DNA of 64,000 nucleotides from Eonycteris spelaea (GCA_003508835.1 PUFA01000144.1:2666001-2730000); one strand, 5' to 3'. Positions 50,277 to 61,535 are shown, numbered from the stretch's first letter. The notes: generated by a model not told the origin, from the sequence alone. Made by a program: numbers and translations.

Positions 50277-52291
50277 ATAAAAGGCCAAGAAACTAATCAT
50301 CAATCTGCACATCAGTGGCTCAAAAAGTGTTAGCATAGAGAAAGGCGAAAGTGTTTGTGGGGCTGCTGCGTGGTCCAGGGGCCTGGCGTTTCAGTAGCAG
50401 AAAGAGTATTTACAGGGAACCCCTATTTGAAACTGCACAATACGAGGACAAACACAGACAATGTATGTACAAGGGAGACGATTGTCAGGCACAGACATTT
50501 CACCGAAACCACTCACAGCGTCAGAGAACACCACACTATCCGGGCCCACGGCCAGGCCAGGCCCGCCCAGGCTCTGCACTAGTTCTTCCTGTGGGAGGGA
50601 ATGACCTTGGGACTCAGCGGCTACAGCAGAAATTGCATGAATTTCAAGGTGAGGCCGATCACAGAGATCAGACACTCTCCCCCAAATCAGGCCCAAGAGG
50701 CAGAGTTGAAATGTGGGGATGGGGGAGTCCCCAAAATATATTACCATTTTGTAAAGTCACATGTATTTAAAAGTGGTCCCTCTCTTCTTGATCCAACTCT
50801 CATCCTCCTTCTGATTCACTGTAAAAGGGAGATCTGGCTTTTCAGCTTCTGAAAGTTGTAGATGATTTGCTGGAGAGGGTTGTTCTATAGTTACTCCCCA
50901 CCCCCCCCTAAATTCTCACAATATTTTTTTTTGCACAACATGGGGACAGAGGCCTGCCACATCACATCGGGCCTCATTCTGCTGCTTGCGAAACGGGGCG
51001 AGACAAGGAGCCGAGGAGGTGACTGCGCTGGGAAAGCTGCCGGTACTTTCCCACACCCAGGCTCTGGCGACACCTGAGTCCCTCCGTGTGTCAGTAATAG
51101 TGACCATTTCTCTCCCCACCTTCTCAAAACCGTAACCCAACTTTTGGGCACATCTCGAAGGCAACTGACACCAAATATCAATTGACAAAACCAGATACCG
51201 CCCAAGTACAAATCAATGCAAACCATCCCGTCCATATTTTCAAGAACACCCCGCCCTGGGTATTCTGTTCCTAAAGAGAGAAGCCTGTCTATGTAAAAAT
51301 GGTGCAAACCTTCTCCACTAGAGGACTCCCCACCCGAAATCCCCACGGATTTTCACTGTGAGAGGCTCACGAGGGTTGGGTGTGCATTGGTGACATCTTG
51401 CTGTGTGTGTGCTCTTATTTCTGGCAAAAAGTGTGTCCCGCCCCAATGGATAGGTTGGTTAGGCAGGGCATTTGGAAATAATCACTCTGCAGTGTACGCT
51501 TTTTGGATTGTGGTACGCGTGGACCTACGCAGATAAATAACCAGTGCGCGTATCTCATTAGAGTCTCTTTTAGAAAGATGGGGGCTGGAGTAAGATGTCC
51601 CAGCAGGGTTGAATGGTGAGGTGCCCTGTCCTTTCTGTGGGAGTGAAGGACGTGGATTTACCCCCTCTCATTTCATCTCAGACTCTTCAAACGTTATTGT
51701 CTTGGGGTTTGCTTGGGCTCAAGTGGGGGAGATATAAGACCTGTTTCCTCTATGCTCAGAGCCAACTGCGACTGTGCCAGCCATCTGGCTTCTGCTGACC
51801 AGCGTGAGAGCAATGAGTAAGCTCTGTATGTTTTCCCATTTGTTCGATCGTCAGAACCGAATGCTCTTGGCCTGGAACTAGAGCATAAGTTTCACATTTA
51901 TGCAAAAGATGGCGCGCAGGCTGATTGATGGCGGGCTGTCCCTATGCACGCCAGCATCGGGACAATCCAAACCCCTTCTTCATCTTTCTTAATTTTTCAG
52001 ACTTGTAGAAGTGAATCATGCCCTTGGGCAAATGGTTCTTTCAAATCCATGCAATCAGAGAAGTGGCTTTATAGAATTTCTTGCCGTGCTGACAAGAGCA
52101 ACTATCCTCTGTTATGACAGTGATGACTGACATCTGAGGGGCCGTCTTGCCACACTCAGGAGTGAGTGACAAAGTATTAGACACAGGGAGCAGGATTCGC
52201 TGGTATAAGAACAATGCTTTCCGGTGTGGTTCATTCAAACCCTCCATGTTCTTTATAAAGAATTTATCATCTGCAGAGGAAGAGCCCCATT

Positions 52292-52297
52292 TTTATT
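52292..52297 (-). promoter_or_regulatory. Candidate internal poly(A) signal (AATAAA) of ADD2
   Basis: The minus strand reads CTGTAATAAAAATGGGGCTC. It is the only exact AATAAA I found on this strand between 50.0 kb and the stop, about 3.8 kb past the stop. The downstream GU element is modest. Confidence 0.35.
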
Positions 52298-53199
52298 ACA
52301 GGAATATCAAAGGAAGGTTTTTTAAAAAAATCTGTGTATTACCTGGCCAAAGTAGGAGTTTCTTGGTCACCTGCAAGCCAGGGGGCTCTAATGGAGCCCA
52401 CATGGACTGGGGATTGCCTCTTGACAGAGCGTTTTGCACAGTTTGAGGAAAGGTCACGCGGTATGGATTGTTCTTCCACACCACTGCTGGGTGCCAGCCA
52501 GCAGTGCATGGGGGTCACGGGGACCAGGCGTGTCTCTCTGTAACCATCTCTCCCTCTGTTTCCCCACCCGTGCCCCTCTTCCTGGAACAGCTTCATAAAC
52601 CTCTCCACTTCCCGGCTCAGCCAGCCACAGCACAGCTGATTGGTTCCACTTTCTCATTCCTTTACTGCAGCATACCCAAGCACAATGGCTTTGCTCAAAA
52701 TGAACCCATTGCCTACCAATTCTGAGCTCTCCATGTATATATTTTCTCCAGACAGATACTGGTCCAAGTTTTCACCCTACTTTTATCCAGAGCCAAAGAC
52801 CATGGCCCCTCCTGTCACCCTAAAAACCATGGCTCCATTTAGACTACACACCTCAACCGCATCCAGTGTCCAGCCTCAAGCCTGGAGCTGAGTGTGCCCC
52901 ATTCACCATGTACACAGGAAGAAGAAATTAGCAGAATGACTCAAAAGTTCTCCCAGCAACTCTGCACTAGTCAGAATAGAGTGGAAACTCGAAATACTAG
53001 CTCTTCGAATATTTCCTTCTCCTTGTCTAAATCTCTTAAGAGGCCTTATCCAAATAATTCAATGCAAATAAATTCTGTGCTGGAAGCTCACTATTTGCAA
53101 TAAAGGAAAATGTAGTGTAAGGCAGGACACTGAACCCGGTTTAGTACTGATGTTTCAGAAAGGCCTCATTATGAGGCCGTCTCCCATGCGGCCACTCCA

Positions 53200-53740
53200 T
53201 TAGCCCATTTTCCACTCAGCCATCAGAGTTTTCCTAAAGTCCAAGCCTGATCATGACTCAGCAGCTCCAACCCCCTGACACGATAAAGTCTAGCCTCCCC
53301 ATGCTTTCTACAAGCTTATGATCCAGCCCTGCCCCTGTGAAACGAGCCACGCCTTCCCTGCCCACCCCTCACCCTCACGCTCCGCAGGACGGAACTGCTC
53401 AGCGCACGCAGCATGGAGTTTAATGCTTGCACATGCTCTTCCCTCATCATGGGATGCTCTGCCAACCCTTTGGTCCTCTTGGAAAATTCCTCTGTTTTGA
53501 AAACCTAATTCAACCATCACTCCTTGCAGGAAGGTTTCTCTGGCCCAGAAGACAGTAAATCGTTGCTTCCTAATGCCACCTCTACGCCCTCGCCCATTTT
53601 GTCACTTGTCTATGTGCCTCCTTTACTTATGAACTTCCTGCAGGCTGGGACTAAGTCCTGCCCCCAGGCCTAGCCCACGATGCATGCTCATTCACGTTTT
53701 TTAATGCATGAATGATGAACAAATGGATAAATATGAGGTG
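53200..53740 (+). repeat. L2 LINE 3' end
   Basis: The text follows the L2 3' consensus: agtctagcctccccatgctt, then gatccagccctgcccctgtg, then tgcttgcacatgctcttcc, ending cttcctgcaggctgggacta. It is diverged but long, and lies antisense in the ADD2 3' UTR. Confidence 0.75.
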
Positions 53741-54182
53741 GGCCCATAACATAAATTACAAGGATGATCCCAAATTCCAGCAAGCTCTGGCATTTTCACC
53801 TAAATGAAGCTTCATTGTTATAAAGGGAATGAAGAGAATTTGTTGAATGTAAAGAGTTAATCAAACCATCTCTGAGCTACAGCCACTCAAACACTGGATA
53901 CAAACGAATGGTGGTATCCACTCCACTAGTCTCTTAACGTTGCTTGCTACTGATTAGTCTAGTCACAATGATTATTTTAAATGTCAGTATAATGCTTGAC
54001 ATTTAATGAGTGCTTAACAAATATTGTGAAGGGATCAGCGAATGAATGTGAAATCTACTTTTTAAAAGAAGGCATCAAAGGATTGGCTTTGAAAGGCATT
54101 TCCCATTTCACAGACTTATCTGAGGCATCGATGCCCCTGACTGTCAGGCTGTCCATCACAAGACCGAATCAGAAGGTAGAAG

Positions 54183-54223
54183 GAGAGGGGTCAGGGTGTG
54201 GGGGGTGCGGGGTAGAGGGGGTA
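54183..54223 (+). other. G-rich tract (G-quadruplex-like)
   Basis: Five or more runs of three to six G with short loops lie on the plus strand. The ADD2 transcript would carry the C-rich complement. Confidence 0.5.
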
Positions 54224-54544
54224 GCAGTTGGGAATCTGCACTAGAGAGACACAGCACTGGGTTTTCCGTAGTCATATGTCAGTTTCCTTCCTTCTCAAGA
54301 AACAGACCAATAATGAATGATATTTCCTGCCCCAACCAGAAGGCCCTTGCCTTTCCTTTGTCAGAGGTCCACACTGGCCTTGCCACAGTCCACGTTAACC
54401 AGGAACTTAACATGCACTGATGAGAGAGAACACAGGTAGTTTCCTGACTCCATTTCCAGTGCTGCTTTATACAGTGGAGACCAGCCACGGAAATGGTTCC
54501 TGGACTGAAACCACCATCCTTGGGGATTAACGTTTTCTGATCAC

Positions 54545-54785
54545 CATAGCTGTTAAGAGTAAAGGCTCTGGACTCAGACTGACTTAGGTAAATTCAGGCT
54601 TTGGATCTCTCTAGCCAAGTTACCTGGGGAAAGTCAATTATCCTTTTGGGGGCTCAGTTTCCTTACCCATAAAATGGGAATAATCTCTACATCACAGGAT
54701 TATCGTGAGGGTTAAAGGATATAATGTGTGTAAAGCCTGCGCAGAGTCTATATATATATATAGTAAGTGCTCAAACATGAAAAAC
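54545..54785 (+). repeat. MIR SINE, near full length
   Basis: It runs from taagagtaaaggctctggac, through gggggctcagtttccttacc and cataaaatgggaataatc, to the end tagtaagtgctcaaacatg. A short TA run interrupts the 3' part. It lies antisense in the ADD2 3' UTR. Confidence 0.8.
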
Positions 54786-55352
54786 TATGATTAAAAACTT
54801 TCAAAAATACTTTTACAATAATCAGGACAGAAAGGGAAAATATCCTTTGAAGACACGGTGCTTTAAAGAGAATGGATTGTCTATTTAGGAGCCCACAATG
54901 CTCATTAAACAATGCCCCATGTAAGAATATGAAAATATAGTGTTGGCATTTGAAACAATAGTCGTGGCTATTACCAGGCCCCAGGATGAACAGACAGTGA
55001 CAGGGCCGGGGACAACCACGCATTTCTCTGGTTAATCCTGAAGGGCTCATCTCATTCTCCGCTGGACCCAGAATGACTGAGTTGGAACCCAAAGAAGCCA
55101 AGGTTAAGGTGCCAAGGGTAAGATGCTGGTTCCAATCTGTGAGCCAGTGCTCCTGGGTTGAGGGAAAGTCAGGGGACACCTGACTGCTGGATAGGAGACG
55201 AGTAGAGCCACATCACTGTCATGCAAAGCTAGAAAAGCATAGCATTCCCTCTGCTGTTTTGATCCTCCTCATTTACCCTAAAGCCAAACAGAAGATCTAA
55301 ATTTCTCCAAATTTCTGTCCTGAGCACAACTATTTTCTGAGCTAAATTTGGT

Positions 55353-55358
55353 TTTACT
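55353..55358 (-). promoter_or_regulatory. Candidate proximal poly(A) signal (AGTAAA) of ADD2
   Basis: The minus strand reads CTTCAAAAGTAAAACC, followed within about 40 bases by GTTGTGCTC. It lies about 760 bases past the stop. This is a variant hexamer, and it fits a short-UTR mRNA only by position. Confidence 0.3.
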
Positions 55359-55844
55359 TTTGAAGCGCCTGAGATACACTAATTGAAAGGGTCAAGTTCC
55401 TGGCTTCTTATACTGATGAAGTTATCTCCCATTCTATGGCTGGCTTGGCTGGCCCTTCCTTATGTGTGCCAATTGCTACAGCTCTTCCATCCGTCATTTA
55501 GGAGGTTCCATGAAGAAAGCTCAGAGTTAGTGAATGGGGAAGCACAAGCTAAGCCATCAGCCCTTGGGAACAAAGATAAACTTCTGGTGGTGAGGACAGG
55601 TCAGTTTGTTTGGTTAGTATGAGCAGCAAGGCAGGGATCCTATGAAAAAGAGAAGAGAGACTTCTAAACATAGTGATAGCTCCATCAGAGGAGATTGGGT
55701 TCCCGCGAGGAAAAGGACATTGTTCAGGGGTAGCCTCGACCTGATTTAGTCTGAGCCTGTGAGAGCTTGTGGCCCACTCTGGCCCTCTTGCCCGGAGCTC
55801 AGGTCAGTGGGCAGCACCCTCACGAAGGTGGCCCACAACTAGGC

Positions 55845-55960
55845 AGTGTTGTATAGTGGAGAAAGCCCTGGACTAGGAGCCAGGAGACCTGGATTCTAGT
55901 GCAGGCTGCCACTAACTACTGTGGAAACTTGGGAAAGTCACTTGATTTCTCTGAGGCAAT
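55845..55960 (+). repeat. MIR SINE fragment
   Basis: The sequence tagtggagaaagccctggac, then gagacctggattctagtgca, then tgggaaagtcacttgatttc, follows the MIR consensus. It lies antisense in the ADD2 3' UTR close to the stop codon. Confidence 0.7.
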
Positions 55961-56118
55961 TGTAAATGAGGGGTTGGTCGAGCGATCTCTATGTTCCCCC
56001 TCGGAGTGTGGTCCAGGGTCCTACTCTATCCTTCCTTGGCCCCTTGCATCAGGGACAGAGATGGGAGAAAGGGACATGGGGAGACAGGACGCACATGGGA
56101 GCCCCAGGGTGCTACGAA

Positions 56119-56426
56119 TCAGGACTCCACTTTCTCCTTCTTTTTGCTCTTTTTCAGGAAAGATGGGGTTCGGAATTTCTTTTTCTTCTTTGAGGGAGAC
56201 TTGGAAGGTGAGCCCTCTGGGGACATTGGGCCGCTGGTGACCGACTCGGTTTTGTCCTTAGAGGTGTCAACATCCGTGTCGGCATTGGTGGTCATCTGGC
56301 TCAAGCCTTTGCTGAGAATTTCCTCTGCTGTCTGCTCATCCTCCCTCCCATTGACGACCACCCCTTCTGGCTGTGTTGTTTCGGGCTCTGTGGCGGCTTT
56401 GCTTGTTTCTGTCTTCTTAGCACCTT
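56119..56426 (-). CDS. ADD2: ADD2 terminal coding exon with MARCKS-related domain and stop
   Basis: The exon begins after the acceptor tctttttccag, completes a glutamate codon and runs 101 further codons to TGA at 56121-56119. The peptide passes through [40 protein letters not shown] and [20 protein letters not shown]. It ends in the basic tail [18 protein letters not shown] plus EKVES. This MARCKS-related domain binds calmodulin, is needed for spectrin-actin recruitment, and carries the serine in RTPSFL that PKC and PKA phosphorylate. The KEKVES ending rather than KSDS argues against alpha-adducin, and the Ser-rich middle favours beta over gamma. The tail is intact, with no frameshift or premature stop. 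Confidence 0.96.
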
Positions 56427-57123
56427 CTGGAAAAAGATTAAAAGATATGACCCATAAGACGTCATTCAGGGGAGAGCTTCTACCTGGGGTTAGAAGAGCC
56501 ATTTCTAGGCAATTCTACCAAGTAAGTCTGCAGCAGTGGCTGACACTGCAGGGGTAGAGGGTAGGCAGGGGTCTCCTCCAAACCTATACCCCTTCCTCAT
56601 AGTCTGCCCTGGGAACAAGCCCGTGGCAGGTCGGACTCTGGGCTCTTGACTATAAAAGCAAACAGGTAATGGTGTCCAACATGGCAGGGGGCCTAGTTAG
56701 GGCCCAGTTCGAAGCTTTTCCAGGGATAGAACAAGGGAGAAGACACAGGCAAGGACAGAGACTGGAGGAAGGGAGCGTCATGTCACATACAACTCAGTGG
56801 AGGCATCCAAGAATTATAACTGGTTCGGCTTCACTAATAGGCAATACATGTTTTCATTCTCACTTCATTTCCTACACCAGTGAGGAACTTTGTAAGAATG
56901 GAGGGTATCTTCTCAGTAGGCAGAGAGGGGAAGGAAGAAGGAGAATGGAATCCCTGAGTGACATGAACCCTGTGTTTCTAAGATATAAGGATTAACTCAA
57001 ACAGGAAGGTACCTGGTTGGCCCGTTCTAACAGCCAGAGCCCTACTCCCCACTCCGGGTCTTTATCCTGCCTGGAGGGAACCTGTTAGGTGAGGCCCTAC
57101 AACCACATGGAGAGAGACAGAGA

Positions 57124-57153
57124 TGGAGACAGAGACAGAGATGATGATGAGAT

Positions 57154-57187
<34 letters not shown>

Positions 57188-57245
57188 CAGATAGATAGAG
57201 ATGATCGATAGATAAAGAGAGATAGAGAGAGAGACGATAGATAGT
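57124..57245. repeat. GATA/GACA tetranucleotide microsatellite
   Basis: A purine-rich lead-in is followed by about ten agat units from about 57152, one gaca interruption, then gaga and gata remnants. It is a likely length-variable locus within an ADD2 intron. Confidence 0.9.
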
Positions 57246-57469
57246 CCCAGCCACCCCAGTGTCCCTGCTGAGCCTAGTCTTCCAGCTGCCACTGCTGCAA
57301 AGGCGCCTGACACGTGAATGCACCATCTCTGTAGTTCCAGTTGAGTCAAGCTCCCAAATGACTGCAGCCCCAGCTGACATCAGTGGAGCAGAAGAACCGT
57401 CCACTGAGCCCAGTCAGCCCACAGAAGGACTAATTCCGTAAAACTAGTTTTTACTATTCACCATGATTT

Positions 57470-57535
57470 AATAATTATCTATTGCTGCATAACAAACTAC
57501 CCCAAAACTTAGAGGCTAACAGCAGCAATTGCTTG
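57470..57535 (-). mobile_element. MLT1-type MaLR LTR end, truncated
   Basis: The sequence attatctattgctgcataac, followed by aaactaccccaaaacttaga, is the complement of the 3' end of MLT1-type LTRs. Only about 65 bases remain. It is an ancient endogenous-retroviral fragment with no coding potential. Confidence 0.6.
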
Positions 57536-57569
57536 CAATCCTGAGAACATAGTGCATGAAGAGAACTAA

Positions 57570-57750
57570 TTTATCTAAGCACGTTATAAGGTCCTCTTAT
57601 ATTCTTTAGCTCATTGTATCCTGATAACAATGGTGTGAATTAGAAAGGGCAAGCGTTTGCGTTGTTCCTCCATTGTACAGTGTTTTGAAGTAACTTATTT
57701 GAGATGGCTAACTTAGTAAGTGGCAGAGCTGATTTCTGATGTTAAAGGCA
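57570..57750 (-). repeat. MIR-like SINE fragment
   Basis: It shows the complementary MIR pattern: taagcacgttataagg, then attgtatcctgataacaat, ending aacttagtaagtggcagagc. Confidence 0.5.
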
Positions 57751-59734
57751 GGGCTACTTCTTTGCAGGTGTAGCTGGTGCTCCTGAGGGTTCATTGGGGG
57801 ATGGAGCCAGCAGGGGCAAAGGCAGTCAGGAGCTAGTCAAAGAGAAGGCAATGACAGAGGTGGTCAGATGTGAAGGAAGAGGATTTGAGGAAGGAAGGGG
57901 ACTCTCCTTCAGAGAGGCTAATGAAGTAGGACTCAGGGAGACTGATAAGGCGTGACACTGATGAGGCGTGACACTGAGGTGTCTCAGCACAAGAGGACCT
58001 GAGAGTGTGGTAACACACAGTGAAAAAGCCATCCCTGATCTGACGAGTGTGTTAAATGTGAAAGTGCAGATGCTGCTCAGAGGGTCAGCTCTGTCCACCT
58101 GGAGGAGCTGGGCAAGCCATTGGGCAGCTGGTCAAAGCCACCAACCCCACTCCCCCTGGTCACCCTAGGCAGCTACAGCTTATGCCCCATCGTGTGGGGT
58201 TTGCTCCAAGGAGGCCCGTGTTCCCCAGCTCTGTCTGCATTACAGGAAGAGTCTTGGGGGAAGACCTTCAGTTTTCCAACAACGCAACTTTGGTGTGTTC
58301 CCCACAGGGGCACAGATCTGTCCCGGAGAGAAGCAGGATCCTGCTGAAGTGGGGATGACGTCAGGTGGTGAGTGAGCAGTTACCCCACCCATCTCACAGC
58401 CCTCCTCCTGCCCTCTGTCCCACTGAGCAGGAGAGGTTGCTTCAGGGGGCTCCTAGGGGCTAAAATGGAATCGCCAGCCCTCGCCCCACTCCTGCCACGA
58501 GCCTCTTCTCCAGCCCGGACTTCCGTGCAGTAGGTACACATGCCCTGAGGGATTGAAGACAGCAGTCAAGCTGGGTGCTCGTGCATCCCTATATGGCAGC
58601 TGGTCCCAAGGTCATTTGGGTTCTGGCCCACAGCCCTAGAGGAGGTCATGGGCTCCTTGGAGGTACCCGAGCATTGGGAACAGGGATGCAGAGGTGCCCT
58701 AGGGCCATAAGTGCTTCACCACGGGGAGTGCCCAGGAGCTGGCCCTAGTGCCCGTTCACTGTGGGCCTTGCTTCTCCCGGGTGGTGTGCCACGTGAGTCT
58801 TGGTGTGTGTTTGTGCATGGGTGTGTCCTATGTGTACATATCCTTCAGGGAAGCTTGTCCATGCATAGCAAATGTGGAATTGGTCATGAATTTTATAGCC
58901 AGGAAACCTCCCGAAGGCAGGGTTGTGAGTTGCAAAAAAAAAAAAATGGAGAGAAATGTATTTCTTTTGAAAACTCCTCCCTCCCCCATTGCGAGAGTTG
59001 GAGTGAGTTAGTAAACAGCCTCTCTATACTTACTACAGAGACAAGTATTCAGAATCGGAGGAAAGTCCTTTGATGAAGGCACAAATGGGAAGAGAAAGGA
59101 AGACGTTGTGGAGACAGGTTGACAACACCACCACGATGAGACACGATGAACACAAACCGCTGGGGGACATCCACTTGGGCTCCCGCCTCAAGCAGATGGT
59201 TTCCTCCGGCAGCACCGGGCTGCACGCAAGGCAGCAATTCCCCTGCGGAGGGCGCTCAGGGGCTGCCGGTTCTAGCAGCTTCCACACAGGTGACCTTCCA
59301 CCCAGGAGGGGGAAGACTCCTGAGGCCACTAAGCCACTGCTCCCAGCATGGTGGTACACCACTCCCTGGCGAGGGCTCTGGGGGGCCAGGGGAGGGTCGT
59401 TCATGCCCAGGAGTGATTCCAGGAGCTCATTAAAGACACTTTCATGATCTAGGTGGAATGGGCTAAAAAAGTATTATCTGTCCTACATAGTATCAATCAT
59501 AACCATAATTGGATCTTACATTTAAATCATGCTTTTACTCTTTCAATGTATACTTTCATCTCCAACTTCCCTTATACATATAAGAACCTTAAAAAGGGGA
59601 AAATATTAGTAGCCCCATTTGATAGACAAGGAAATTGAGGTACAAGGATCATTTGATATTCTCAAACTAGCAGCTGAGTTATTAGTTAGCAGTTGAATTG
59701 GGCCTAGAACTCAGTTCTCGAAATTAGTAGCTAG

Positions 59735-59905
59735 TGAGGTGGTTCTCGACCTGGGCTACACAGTAGATTCACCTGGTGGGGTCTTAAAACTCCAGGCTGC
59801 TCGCCTCCCCGGCCCCACCCCCAGATCTTAACTCAACAGCTGGTGGGTGGGACCAAGGCATCAGGGCTGTTAGACCACCTCCATGTGATTTCCAGGCACA
59901 AAGCC
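59735..59905. mobile_element. MER5A-like hAT (Charlie) non-autonomous element
   Basis: It starts ggtggttctcgacctgggct, close to the MER5A terminus, and continues with the agattcacctggtggggtct and aggcatcagggctgtta internal pieces. The far terminus is degraded. It encodes no protein and belongs to a family that is extinct in mammals. Confidence 0.7.
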
Positions 59906-59909
59906 AAGA

Positions 59910-60055
59910 ATGACCTCATCAGCCTCACCTGGGAACTTGTTGGAAATAAGTCTCAGGTCCCACCTGGACTTGCTGCCTCAGAATCTTCATTTCAAGATCT
60001 GTAGATGATCCTTGGGCATAGTAAGGTCTGAGCAGTGGGCTGGTGCATCTGGAAA
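59910..60055. mobile_element. MER20-like hAT element, partial
   Basis: The sequence cagcctcacctgggaacttg, followed by ttggaaataagtctcaggtc and cacctggacttgctgcctca, matches the remembered MER20 consensus. The left terminus is missing. It abuts the MER5A-like element. Confidence 0.7.
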
Positions 60056-60374
60056 GGCCTACCGGCCAACCCAGCCTGAGTTAGAAGAGAGAGGCTCCTA
60101 GTCAGTCATTAACTTTTTCGTCCTGCATGGGCTGGGCCTAAGCTGTAAGGTGTATGGTCACAGCTTGTGAATGGAACAAGTTTATTTTGGTAACCCCTAT
60201 TTCAGATTCTCTAGAAATGGCAGAGGGAAAAGCTTTTTCAGGTAGGGAGACAACACCTGTTGAAAGGCTGGGTCCCTGCAGGGTGCATGCCTGGCCCCTT
60301 CCACGCAGACCTCTTTCTCAGCATGGATGCATCTCTCTCCCTCCTGGCTGCTGAGCTCAGACTCACCGACTCAC

Positions 60375-60500
60375 CATCTAAAGACTTGGAGGGAGAGACC
60401 ACGGGGCTCTTTGTCTCTGATTTTGCTGGGCTCTGTGCTGGAGAAGCAGGTGCAGACTTTACAGGTGAGCCAGGCTCCTCTGTGGCAGTTTCTTTCTCTC
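60375..60500 (-). CDS. ADD2: ADD2 coding exon (Ser-Pro-rich tail segment)
   Basis: This 126-base exon (42 codons) enters and leaves in phase 1, so it is a symmetric cassette. The peptide reads [15 protein letters not shown], then [20 protein letters not shown], then PSKSLDG. It carries repeated Ser-Pro dipeptides typical of proline-directed kinase sites and is probably disordered. The minus-strand acceptor is gtattttcag and the donor is gtgagt. Its first two bases complete the glycine codon begun in the exon at 61841, and its last base starts the glutamate codon finished in the terminal exon. Omitting it would leave the frame intact. Confidence 0.93.
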
Positions 60501-60974
60501 CTGAAAATACAGAAAACCACCTCAGGATAAAGGTCAAGCAGAAGAGAGATGGGCAGAGAGAGAGCATTAAAAAAATTGCAATCTTCTATTTGGTCCTCAT
60601 TGCTCCTGCCTGTAGTTACCTGCTCCCCCATCCTTTTGTTATTTCTGCTCCATCCTGGGGATGCCAATGGAGGAGTCAGAGTCATGTTCTGTTTCCTCCA
60701 TCAAACACATCCCTCGATGAAATATTACCCCTGACAAGGGCAGCAAGACTGCAGGAGCATTTCCACCCATGATTTGTTGGCATGAAGCTCCTTTATTATT
60801 TAATTTATCTAATTTACATGTTCAGTCCAAACAATGCCTAGGGATTCAGAGCACCATATTTTTCTACCTCCTTTTTCAGTCAGCCCATTAGAACTCCAAA
60901 CAAGCCAGCAAGGGATTTTCTAGTGCCTGCTTGGCACCCAGGAAGACAGCTGACTCTGGGTGGGGAGGAGGATG

Positions 60975-61400
60975 GTGGAGGAAGACCCTGCCCTGAGGGA
61001 ATGAAAGCCTAGCCTGGTGGACAAAACTAAGAGCTGAGTTCTAGGTCTTAAACCCTGATTGCGCTTGAGGCAAAGAGAAAGGACAGCTCAATGTGGGGTC
61101 AGGAGAGACAGAGCAGGCCTCTTAGCTGGAGGGGGTTTGAGGTGGAGCCTTAAGTGTAGATAACTTTGGATCAGGCTCGTCTAGAAAGGGAAACCATGCT
61201 AGTAAAGGGCAAGGGTATGAACAAGGGCATAACTATCATGAGTATGAATGTCTTTCTAGAGGTCAACATGGAGAGGTGAGCTTAACTCGAGATTCTGAAA
61301 TAAAGGAGTGAGAAAAAGACATAAAGAAGTAGGTTAGTGGAGAGTTTTGACTGCCAGGCTAAAAGACTTGTAACAGATCTGACAGATCATTAATAATTAA
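60975..61400 (+). repeat. L2-like LINE fragment
   Basis: The text resembles the L2 consensus in several places, such as the gaccctgccctgagggaat start, the ggcaagggtatgaacaagg middle and the gagttttgactgccaggct end. It is diverged and lies antisense within an ADD2 intron. The family name rests on remembered consensus only. Confidence 0.5.
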
Positions 61401-61429
61401 TAATTATCACTATTATAATTATCTTCTTA

Positions 61430-61535
61430 TAGCTACCATTTATCTGGTATTTACTGACCTAAGCCATATTATAGGCACTATTCTAAGCACTCCACAAGGA
61501 TTAACTCTAGACCCAAGTGAGAAGGTCAGAGGAGG
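61430..61535 (-). repeat. MIR-like SINE fragment
   Basis: The core tatttactgacctaagcc, followed by ggcactattctaagcactcc, resembles the complement of the MIR 3' part. It is short and diverged. Confidence 0.45.

Larger units (their letters stand above)
50010..56118 (-). other. ADD2: ADD2 3' UTR (long form, distal end uncertain)
   Basis: Sequence downstream of the ADD2 stop on the minus strand. Mammalian ADD2 is known to use tissue-specific polyadenylation, with a short erythroid mRNA and a brain mRNA whose 3' UTR is about 6 kb. A 6.1 kb UTR here would end near 50.01 kb, where an AGTAAA with a GU-rich element is seen. Antisense within it are an L2 copy (53200-53740) and MIR copies (54545-54785, 55845-55960). 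A TA-repeat lies at 50222-50276. Open frames inside it, such as one of 151 codons at 50891-51346, have no recognisable protein. Confidence 0.6.
56427..60374 (-). other. ADD2: ADD2 intron before the terminal coding exon
   Basis: This 3948-base intron has donor gtgagt and acceptor aatctttttccag. From low to high coordinates it contains single-copy sequence, a GATA tetranucleotide tract (57124-57245), a truncated MLT1-like LTR end (57470-57535), a MIR-like fragment (57570-57750), a 16-base tandem duplication (57945-57976), a GC-rich patch (about 59040-59440) and MER5A-like and MER20-like hAT elements (59735-60055). No further ADD2 exon was recognised. Confidence 0.85.

Noticed and set aside
50891..51346. 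151-codon minus-strand frame as a second protein
   Set aside because: Lies inside the proposed ADD2 3' UTR and shows no known family. Open frames of this size are expected in GC-richer UTR.
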